The notes beneath the pieces were generated by a model. The model was not told the origin of the DNA and did no database searches. It worked only from the letters and a program-made list of their open reading frames with translations. A program made the position numbers and the translations under genes. 64,000 nt of DNA, taken from the NCBI RefSeq assembly GCF_020509005.1, contig NC_063012.1, forward strand, positions 1,178,001 through 1,242,000, read 5' to 3'. This document shows positions 55,695-64,000 of the stretch, in pieces. Positions within the stretch are counted from its first letter, which is position 1, and the number at the start of each line of letters is the position of its first letter. The stretch comes from Fulvia fulva (taxonomy: Eukaryota > Ascomycota > Dothideomycetes > Mycosphaerellales > Mycosphaerellaceae).

Positions 55695-56186
55695 GTTTGA
55701 GTGTGATTGGGAGGGAATGGCGAGGGGTGGAGGATGGAAGGGTGTGTTGAGAGGAGAGTATGCTGTCTGATAGAGGTGGTCTTTTCAGAGAAAGCCTGCG
55801 AGAATGTTGCGTTGCTTGATACCACTTGCTGAATTGCTTTCTATCGACATGAGTCCTCGAAATCTTGCAATGCCATGTCCTGTTAATCTTTCCAGCATGG
55901 GAAAAGGTCGCATAGTGCTCATAGTGCTCGACTGCTCCAGCCATTCCAGTCGTACTGAGCTTTCTGTAGTCTCTTCCACAGCTCATTCTATGTTTGAGCT
56001 CGATGCGTCACACTAGTCTGATGTTCCGCACAGCCGCTTGGCCCGTTGTCGGCTTCAAGCCGCAAGCCGGACGCTGATAGTGCATCTCAGCGCTGGGCCC
56101 GAGTGCACGCTTGCTATCACATGCCTGTGTTGATGTTCTGATCCCATGCCACCAGCTCAGAAACGTCGATGTATCAAGCATGTCCT
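55695..56186. other. Intergenic, convergent 3' ends
   Basis: About 490 bp between the PLAC8 gene (+) and the 3' region of the transcription factor locus (-). Nothing recognised. Confidence 0.55.
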
Positions 56187-56678
56187 TTACCCTTGCCAAC
56201 GTACATATATATCTTGCCGGTCCTGGTTTTGTAGAGGCCGCAAAGCCACGCCCAATGGTGCAACCTGTTCGTAGACCTGCGTCCCTTGCACCTGCGGTAT
56301 GTCCACCACACTGTCCCAAACCAATGGCTTTACAAAGTCATGAGCTGCATCCTGCATCGAAGTTCTCCTCGGCGGCGGCTGTGGTGCAGGACCTCGTCCA
56401 GACAGTGGTGGCAGAAAAGTGGTCTGTGGAATGCTCAACTGGACCACCGGTCTGCCTAAAGCATCCAATTGCTGATTTCCCGCGCGAAACCCCATTCCCA
56501 CAGGTACTTGAGACGTCTCGGGGGCGTTGTCGAAGGACATGACTTCCTGAGGCACAGTTGTGGCATCGATTGTCGCAATCGTTGAGGCTATGGCCTGATT
56601 TCCAGGGTTCAAGATTCCGCTTTGGGTACTGAGAGTGGTTGTTGCATTGCTAGGTGGGACCTGTAGCAAATTCAGCAT
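56187..56678 (-). CDS. Possible extra C-terminal exon or small ORF after the zinc-cluster factor
   Basis: An open frame of 163 residues from ATG 56678 to TAA, starting 4 bases after the stop of the zinc-cluster factor on the same strand. The sequence is rich in P, Q and T (VVQLSIPQTTFLPPL, APQPPPRRTSM) and of coding-like character, but matches no family I know. A branch-like GCTGAAT and a CTACAG acceptor (minus strand, near 56676-56665) would join its frame in phase to the preceding exon. However, the obvious donor GTGAAA gives only a 31-base intron, and a GTACCT donor gives 64 bases. It may therefore be an alternative C-terminus of that factor, a separate small gene or chance. Confidence 0.3.
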   Translation of the reverse strand: MLNLLQVPPSNATTTLSTQSGILNPGNQAIASTIATIDATTVPQEVMSFDNAPETSQVPVGMGFRAGNQQLDALGRPVVQLSIPQTTFLPPLSGRGPAPQPPPRRTSMQDAAHDFVKPLVWDSVVDIPQVQGTQVYEQVAPLGVALRPLQNQDRQDIYVRWQG

Positions 56679-56682
56679 CTCA

Positions 56683-59150
56683 TCATTTCACATCAATGTT
56701 CCAAGGGTTGGCATTGGGAGGTACAGCGTTCTCTTCGTCCAAAGTGTCTGGCTGACCACCAGGTCCACCATACCCTCCCCAAGCTGCAAACTGCGCACTT
56801 GGTCGATGCGCACCGCCTTGGAACGCACTGTATTGTTGCTGCTGTTCTGCCGTTGGCGCTTGACTAAAGTCGAAGACCGGCTGCTGAAAATGTGGCTGCT
56901 GTTGCTGCACACCTTGGTTTGCCATGAATTGTGCCATGTTGTAATCTGCAGGTCCGACGTTCTGTTGATGGTATAGTGGTGGGCTGACTTGGGGAGCCAT
57001 TTGAGCATGAGTGACGCCAGAAGTCTGCTGTGGAGCAGAGAATGGATTCTGCTGGCAGATGCCTCCTGGTGGTGTGAGCACAGTTGGAGGCGACGAATAC
57101 TGTTGACTTCCACCTTGCGTACTGCCTATCGATCCTGTAGAGTTGTGGTGTTGCCACATGCTCTGACGTCGCGGACCTTCAAGCTCTCTTGAACGCGAAT
57201 TGAGTTCATTGAGCATGTCGGTCGTCTCAGCTTGGTATCGTTGGTTCCAGCTAGATCTTGGTCAGCGATAGCACGTACTTTCACTAAAGTCCACTCACCT
57301 CATGTAACCCCATCGGATGCCGAAGCGAGCCAAGCATTCAGTAATCTGCCTGATGCAACCGATGCTTCGCATGATATTGAAGCGTAGCACTGTCTCTCCA
57401 GGCGGCAGCTGAGGTACCGGCATAGGTGGCGGAGGAGCGGCCGTGGGTTTAACCTCTGGATGTGGTGGCAGAGTACCATTCAAAAGTCCATCAAGGTTGT
57501 GTTGCAAGACGTCAAGAAATTGTCGTCCAGTCATGTAGACCCTCATGGCATCATAGAACGTTAGTGGAGCAGTGTAAGCAGGATCGCTGATCAGGCGCAG
57601 CATGAGATCAGCGTACTGGATGCAGTACTCGAAGATCAGCTTTTGGGCAAAAGGACTGATGACTGGCACCCTTGGCGAAGGTGAGAGCACATAGACATAG
57701 GAGTACAAAAGGTCGAGCTCGAAGAACGCGCGGCTGTTCCTGGAAGTCGAGGAAGGCAGGCCTTCGAACCATTTGCGCATGGACTCGCAGGTGCTCCAGA
57801 TGTATGGATATGGTTCGTCCCATCGTGTGCGGCCAGTCTGGAACAGATCCGTGTACCATTGTGATTGTATCTTCCGCAGGGTGATGAGCTGCAATGCTTC
57901 TTCATGTGACTTGAGCCATATTTGCTTTGATGCATTTGCCGCTGGTGATGTGGGATTAGATGCCGGCTGTTTGCTGAAGGGAACCTTCACCTTGGCGCTA
58001 TCATCCCCAAATGAGAATGCCCTTGTCTGCACAAGCGAGGTAGATCGGTCCAGAGCATACACACAGTAATATACTCGCCTTCGTAGCTCAAGCTTCCCTC
58101 TAGGCATGGGCGTGCCTTTGGGCGGATCTTGGTGCATGCCGAGATCGACCATAGCTCTTGACGCTGCACCGATCAATCCCCAGGAGTCGAAGTGGTGTGG
58201 GTCTAACATCGCATACTCCGTAAGCAACACGAGTGCCTGGATACCACTGATAGTACCAGGATGTAAGACATCTTCAGCGTGCTCGAGAGCTGCACACACG
58301 TGGCCAACAGATTCCATGTAACGCTGATCGCCTCGCTGCTCAGACATCGATGCGCTTGCGATCGCGAGCACCATCCTGACAAGGAAATGATCCTGTGGTT
58401 CAGCTTGATACACTGGCTTTGAGTAGACACTGTCTACAGATCCATAAAAGCTCGCTTCATCAAATACTGGCAGTAACATGAAGACATTGCCAAGATAGTG
58501 CTGGACCAGCGAGGTGGCGGTATGTCGTGGTGGAAGTGGTTGAGTCATACCTTCGGGAAGAGGCTCTTTGGAGCACGCCCAGGTAATGAGACGTGCATAT
58601 GACATGGCGGTGGTGAAGCCATAGAAGTCTCTGGCAGTAGCGTTGACTGACAGAAAACCAAAATCTCCGACGAGGTCATCTACATCGTTGGCTTCTTTGC
58701 GGCGCATGGCCTTGGTCGTGTTTGGTGTTGGTGGCTCCTGAACCTGGTATGAAGGTCGACGAGTGGGTGCCATGTCTTCGTCCGGAACCGATATCGTCGA
58801 AGGTTTTCTGGCGCGCGCTTCCTCCAGTTTGGCCTGTAGCTTGTCGATTCTGGTCTCCAGAGTGGCGACATAGCTTCGTTCTTTGCCTCGTGCGAACTGG
58901 TCGTTTGTGCTCGTGCACTCAGCTGATCGTCCGTTCTTCTCGCAAGAAGTGCAGGCTGGCAATTTGCCATCACATTTGATCTTCGCGTTCCGACATCTCG
59001 AACACGCAGCCACAGGCCTAGCACGTGAGTGTCGTCAGCAAGCAAGGTTATCTTGGTGGTGACACTAGGAGGGAGATCGTACCGTGAGACCTTGAGGATG
59101 GGCGTGTCCAGAGGCATCAGCGAGGTGGCATCAACGTCCTCTACCGCCAT
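56683..59150 (-). CDS. Zn(II)2Cys6 transcription factor 1
   Basis: Three exons on the minus strand: 59150-59083, 59017-57299 and 57250-56683, separated by introns of 65 and 48 bp. Together they give 784 residues, in frame throughout. The zinc cluster is CSRCRNAKIKCDGKLPACTSC...C, with cysteines at residues 28, 31, 38, 45, 48 and 57; it binds two zinc ions and DNA, usually CGG half-sites. A coiled-coil linker (YVATLETRIDKLQAKL) near residue 70 suggests dimers. The middle region, about residues 170-420, is a fungal-specific transcription factor domain (HYLGNVFMLLPVFDEASF, QALVLLTEYAMLD, LRRRVYYCVYALDR). The last exon is Gln- and Pro-rich and may be an activation region. The target pathway cannot be read from sequence. 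Confidence 0.88.
57251..57298 (-). other. Second intron of zinc-cluster factor 1
   Basis: 48 bp, GTGAGT donor and CTAG acceptor, with a CGCTGAC branch-like site. Removal joins GIRWGYM to SWNQRYQAETTDMLNE in frame. Confidence 0.8.
59018..59082 (-). other. First intron of zinc-cluster factor 1
   Basis: 65 bp, GTACGA donor and GCTAG acceptor with a GCTGACG branch-like site. Removal joins PILKVSR to PVAACSRCR, completing the zinc cluster leader. Confidence 0.75.
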
Positions 59151-60583
59151 TGTCAGTATTGTTTCTGTGGTATCGACCTGTTGTTGGTGCTGCTCCGGGT
59201 GTCAGAGCGGAAGGAGGCCCGTAAGCGTGACAAGCGTCCAGCGTATACCGCTCCCAAACGCCTGGCAGCCCATGGCGCACACAAGGACACACCCCACTGA
59301 CTTGCATAGGGCGACGGAAGGAGATGCACGCTGGGATGGTACCGTATCACACGTGCGGCCTCTAGACCCTCCACCGCAGCCACATTAGTGTGCGGCTGAC
59401 ATACCTTCGTCAAAGATGTTGCTAGCCCGTCGGTTCGTGGTGGTATGACATGCAGTGTGCACAAGTGAGGCCGACCGGTTTGCAGCGGTGTCAATGCTAT
59501 GAGGCGAAAGGCTGCTGCAAAGGAAAGTGTATGTGATGTGCTAGTACGACTAGAAGCAGGGCTTAGCAGGCCACGTCCGCGACACGACCGACTTTTCGGT
59601 TGCTGCATCCACGCTTGCCAAAACGAGCCCTGCATATCAGAAGGAACGGCAGCGGAATGCATGCGAGTGCGGCAGCAGATGAAGTGCGCAGAAACACTGT
59701 AGAGCCTATATACCGAGTTTGGTCCGTACCAAACATGGGTCAAGAGAACATGGCCTCCAATGCAGCCAGTGTTTGTGTTCTCGCTCTTCATCCCACTTTC
59801 CCGACATGCGGGGCGCCTTTGAGTTTAGCGGACAGATCGTGGCGCTCTCGTGGTTGCACAGTGGTGATGAAGAAGGGGTCAGTACGTAGGCTGTTGCTTT
59901 TCGAAGCTGCAGTGCGGATGGTCGTTAGTGATGGTCGTGGAGCTGCGCTCATCATCGTGCAAGGCATATGATGTGACGGGTGAAGCTCTGCGGCCTCAGG
60001 TCCATGGGGCAGCTCGTCCGGTGTGAAGAATCATTTTGTGTTGCCTCGCAAGCCACATGTTCGAGAAGGGCGGTGTCCATCTCCCACCACTGGGCCACCA
60101 GTCCGAAGAGGTACATGTAGGGTCTCCGCTATTCGGCTGCTGATATGATGCCCTGACCAATGGATAGGCTGAATCGGCAGGGCAGAAGCATCTGGGCACG
60201 GTGAGACCTCCCTCACCTTTCAGAGCACGACCAACGTGGAGTGCCTCGCTCGTGCCCTGCAGCCGCATCAGATGCAGAGCCGGAAGGGGCACCGGAGCAC
60301 CTACGCCTGTGTGGGTGTGGGTGTGGCATCTTTCTTGCACATGCAGCCCATGCATGTGTGCAGTGATGGAATGTCAATCTTTCCACGCCGCTCCCAGCTC
60401 TCCTCCACTTCCACCTTCTTCTAAACCGATGCCCAATGTTCGTGGACGAGTCACGTAGTACGACCACTGCGACCGAGGTAGCGCAGGCGTGACCCTGCGA
60501 GCAGCGACTCATACACAAACACAATCTGAAGTCAGAGCCACCTGCCCACGGCATGCGAAACGGGAGCACACCCAACGATAGCA
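59151..60583. promoter_or_regulatory. Shared intergenic region of two divergent transcription factor genes
   Basis: 1.43 kb between the start codons of zinc-cluster factors 1 (-) and 2 (+). It must hold both promoters and leaders. The long minus-strand frame at 59153-59791 has a family-less, Ser/Arg/Cys-rich product and looks like chance. A GTGTGGGT repeat lies near 60308-60329. I could not pick out a reliable TATA box or factor site. Confidence 0.5.
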
Positions 60584-63214
60584 ATGGCCGCGATCCAGGC
60601 CAAGCCGCCGGCAATGTCACTGAACACCAACGGCGCTGTAAGGAAGAAGACCACGCTGGTGAGGGAGGGCAGTACAGATACGGACGGCCTGGCCTCGAAC
60701 CAAGTGGCACATACCTTGACCGCATGCACGCGGTGCAGACAGGTAATGAGCGACGACAAAGTACTGTTTCAGCCAAGGCGTTGACGAGTGCGATAGCGCA
60801 AGACTAGATGCGATCCTGGCCTTCCGCGATGCACTCCCTGCGAGAGGACGAACTCGATCTGCGAATACTACGACTCGAATAGAGGCCACAACGTGAACCG
60901 CAACTATGTCGTATGGCTCCAGCACAAGGTGCGAGAGCTGGAAGAGGAGGTCGAGAAAGTGGAGAACGAAGATGCGGCCGACGATCCTGAGGCCATGATG
61001 CGTGCGGCCAATGTACGAGTCCACGATGCAAAAGAGTCCAAGTACTTGGGTCCGTCCAGTGGCATACACATTACCCGTCTGGTGATGCAGCTGGCGAAAC
61101 AATTCACAGACGCCAAGAGCATCAAGGACATTGTTCCGGATCAACGAGCACGCCAAATCAAGGAGCTATATGCGCAAGAGCAAGCTAAACCAACGTCCAA
61201 GATATATCCTCTGATCAGTGATGTGGCGGCAATCGAGCTGCCCAACCGAGCGCTGGCGGATCTGTTGGTCCAACTTTACAAGCTGAAAGTCCAGCCCATG
61301 TATCCAGCGCTGCATGAGCCAACCTTGGACGGAGACATTGAGACCGTCTTCTCCAACTCAGGCCAAGCCACGTCTTATCAGAACTTTGTTTGCCGAATGG
61401 TGATTGCGATCAGTCTGCAAAAGATGGATACGCAATATGCTGGCCTCGCAGACAGCTACTACCTGGCAGCTCTGAAGTACCTCGAGCCAGTAGTGCGACC
61501 CATGGACCTTAGGACACTTCAATGTTTCGCGCTCATGGCTGAGTATTCTCTGCTGACACCGACAAGGACAGCCATCTACTATGTCGTTGGTATTGCAGTC
61601 AGACTAGTGCAGGCGCTGGGTCTGAACGAGGAGAAGACCATCACACGCGGGCGTGGCGATGGCACGACGAACTACCTCGAGATCGATCTACGTCGGAGAA
61701 TATTTTGGTGCATCATGGTCATGGAATGGGGTCTGGCACATTCAATTGGACGCCCATCGATACTCGCGACTGGTCAGGATCACGTCGACGTTGGCTGGTT
61801 CGAGACCTGTGATGACCGATATATCACACCCGAAGGCATTGATCCCGTGGCGCCCCGCCCAACTCTGAAGAAGTGGGTCGCCATACACTTCTTTAAGATG
61901 CGTCTCTTGCAGCTTGAGATACGGAGAAAGCTATATCAGTGCAAACGATCAGAGCCCAAGGACGATAGCGATCCGTGGTTCATTCGGATGGACGCCAAGC
62001 TAACAGCCTGGAGAGATGCCTCACCGGCACAAGATGAAGGTATCGGACTCGACAAGATCTGGTTCATCGGGAGATACAACACAATGGTGGTTTTCCTCTA
62101 CCGACCGTCGCCACAAGTACCTAGGCCAACTCTGGACGCGGCTGTCAAGTGCTTTGATGCTTGTGAGTACAACATCTACATGCAGCGCGAGCAAATATCC
62201 AAGCGTAATGTCGACCTGACTTGGATCTTCACGCAATCACTATTCATGGCCATCAACACCATGCTTTGGGCGCTCAGCTACGTGGAGGTCAGGAGAAAAC
62301 ACAAGCGAGAGACAGTGCTTCGACATTTGGATGTGGCTATGGATGCGATACAGCTGGCTGCTGAACGCTGGCCTGGTGTGGCATCCGCTGTACAGCTCTA
62401 CGGCAACCTCATCGCGGCGATCATGAAGATCTACGAAAGGGATAGCGATATACCCATCTCGGCTGCCACACCTTCGGACGCAGCTTCACCCGGTCCAATG
62501 TTCCCCGATACCTATGGACGCTCTCGCGCCACCAGCCCAGCGACTGCTAGTAGTCAGTCAGTTGCGACGCCACCCGAGAAGCAGCCGCAAGCACCATTCG
62601 GTTATATCAATCAGCAATCCCGAAGGAGTGTGGAGGAGCCGCCACCAGTACCTTACCGATCGGATACGAGCTTGCCGAATGCATCTACACCACCAGCTCG
62701 CCAGACGCCCTCGGTAACACATGCTTCTCCAGGATACGGCAGCTCCGACTCTGTTCCTACTGTGCAGGCGATGCAACCTCAGTACTCTGGTCAGCAACAC
62801 CTCTACGCGAATCACGCGCAGTATCATACACTTCCAGAGTTTACACCAGATCTCACCATCCCTGGCTGGACAGCACCCCAGCAAACGCCTGGCACATTTG
62901 CGTCTGCAAATGCCACTGCATTGTCAATGCAACATCAGAACCCTTATGCAAGCTCTGCGTTCGATCCAACAAGCCAGGCGTATCCCTTCCCTGGTGCATA
63001 CGACCAAACTTACAATCAACCACGGCAAGAACAGCAATATATGCCACAGTACTGGGACATGGACTCTGGCTCATTTGGAAATGGCTTGACCCAGATGCAG
63101 CAAGAGGAGCTCATGCACTCACTGGAGACGGATGGCATGGAGGACATTCAGAGTATGATCACGCATACCCTGGCCGCCATCACTCCCAAGACTGCACAAA
63201 AGCCCTTTTCGTGA
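60584..63214 (+). CDS. Zn(II)2Cys6 transcription factor 2
   Basis: Two exons, 60584-60742 and 60797-63214, give 858 residues. The start is ATG 60584. The intron falls inside the zinc cluster, and splicing restores C-x2-C-x6-C-x6-C-x2-C-x6-C: CTRCRQ, then RKTRCDPGLPRCTPCERTNSIC (cysteines 48, 51, 58, 65, 68, 75). A coiled-coil linker (VWLQHKVRELEEEVEKVENE) follows near residue 90. Then comes a KYLGPSSGIHITRLV segment and the fungal-specific transcription factor domain, about residues 170-450 (YLAALKYLEP, QCFALMAEYSLL, LRRRIFWCIMVMEW, SIGRPSIL). Residues from about 600 to 800 are disordered and rich in P, Q, S and Y, a likely activation region. Target genes are unknown. It is divergent from factor 1 but not a close copy of it. 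Confidence 0.9.
60743..60796 (+). other. Intron inside the zinc cluster of factor 2
   Basis: 54 bp, GTAATG donor and GATAG acceptor, with a GTTGACG branch-like site. This acceptor, rather than the CAAG six bases later, is chosen because it gives the six-residue spacing (RQRKTR) required between the second and third cysteines. Confidence 0.85.
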
Positions 63215-64000
63215 TAAGCATTCTACCTTTCCACACGATCTACACGATTTACACGAGCACACTGATGCAGACATGATGGCTGATGTGATTGACAGCAAGA
63301 GTTATATCGCTCGGAACATATTGGCGTCCCAACGTTGGCGATTCGATCGAGATAGAGGATGTCTTTGAGGAAAGATCTTTGTGAAGAGAGTCACGGACGA
63401 AGGCACGAAGGATGGGAGGCATGGCAGGGGCAGACTTGGAACGATCAACAGGAGGGAACGATGTGATGAGCGTGTTGTACAGCATGGTGTTGGAGGAGTT
63501 TTTTGTCTATTGTGGGGAGTAATGTTCTGGATGTGGCGTTTACAGCACGATCGATACCGAGCGGCAGAGATGTGCGATTCCCGATACAGTGCAGAGTGTT
63601 GAACGCTTTTCATCGCTCACTCCTGACTGGTTCTGTCTTCTCATGAGTCTTACGTTATGGATTCGAGGATCGAGATGAAAGGCGAAGAAGGTGCCAACCG
63701 AAAATGAGGTTGATGGACTTTTTTTGGCCGCGACGTGGTCAACAGAAGCATGACCTTCATCCAAACAAGGGCTGTGGACAAAGCTTGCTGCCGCCGAGGG
63801 CGTCGTCGTCTTCACCACAAACATCGATGCTCGAACCTGCCGGGTGCAGCTGAAGCACCGATCGAAGCACCGATCGAAGCCTTACGATGATTGCCGCCGA
63901 GCGCTTCGACTCCCTATTGAAGCGTAGGTCGCTGCTTTAACACGCTAGCGTGCAGCTAAGTAGCGAGGTCCGGTTGATGCAGTCGAAGGTCAAGCGCGTC
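63215..64000. other. 3' flank with no recognised gene
   Basis: About 785 bp after zinc-cluster factor 2. Short frames on both strands overlap and match no family. A 12 bp unit (GAAGCACCGATC) occurs twice in tandem near 63852-63876. The region may hold the 3' end of factor 2 and the promoter of a gene beyond the window. Confidence 0.5.

Noticed and set aside
59153..59791. 212-codon minus-strand frame upstream of zinc-cluster factor 1
   Set aside because: No family features, overlapping long frames on the other strand, and it sits in the shared promoter region; its end abuts the start of the real gene.

Overview
This window is from a filamentous ascomycete. A member of the Dothideomycetes is my best guess, but that rests on overall character rather than a marker gene. 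Genes carry 48-79 bp GT-AG introns. They include two Zn(II)2Cys6 regulators with fungal-specific transcription factor domains, a PLAC8-family protein and an LYR-motif protein. About 50 kb of transposable elements carries the signature of repeat-induced point mutation (RIP): CpA to TpA on both strands, with CpG left alone.

Layout. Positions 1-50757 are a nested transposon block. 1-3344, 3345-3561 and 9665-12729 are RIP-ruined copies of one non-LTR retrotransposon (LINE-A). 3562-9664 is a minus-strand RIP-ruined Gypsy element (Gypsy-1). 12730-13411 is an LTR-like remnant, and 13412-17895 is another ruined Gypsy (Gypsy-3) with its 3' LTR. About 17896-19645 is a second LINE (LINE-B). A third, minus-strand LINE (LINE-C, 19646-19762 plus 26353-about 28440) is split by a young, almost unmutated chromodomain Gypsy (Gypsy-4, 19763-26347, target duplication CTCCT). 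A solo LTR of the same family sits inside the 5' LTR of Gypsy-4. 28441-30080 is RIP-mutated and unassigned. 30081-35626 is a minus-strand Copia element with 223 bp LTRs.

35627-50757 is one hAT transposase gene broken by three later insertions: an intact-looking LINE-A (36006-41006, 15 bp duplication), a solo Gypsy-4 LTR (41044-41563, duplication CGGTA) and a RIP-mutated Gypsy (Gypsy-2, 42239-49395, duplication ATTAC). Removing the three insertions by their duplications leaves one reading frame, broken only by RIP-type stops. RIP fades out inside the last 500 bp of this hAT gene, so the edge of the mutated block can be placed almost to the base.

50758-64000 is gene-bearing, unmutated DNA. It holds a BTB/POZ gene with an apparent frameshift next to the transposon edge (+), a proline-rich hypothetical (-), an LYR-motif protein (-), a PLAC8 protein (+), and two zinc-cluster transcription factors read away from each other across about 1.4 kb (56683-59150 on - and 60584-63214 on +).

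The elements form age layers. Old elements are saturated with RIP. Young copies (LINE-A at 36006, Gypsy-4, solo LTRs) have nearly clean sequence and almost complete coding capacity. Two Gypsy families show a short primer site complementary to their own predicted transcript start, as in self-priming fungal chromoviruses. I found no CRISPR array, rRNA or convincing tRNA, and no clearly new defence or biosynthetic system. The most informative signals are the nested insertion history, the RIP boundary and the element replication signals.
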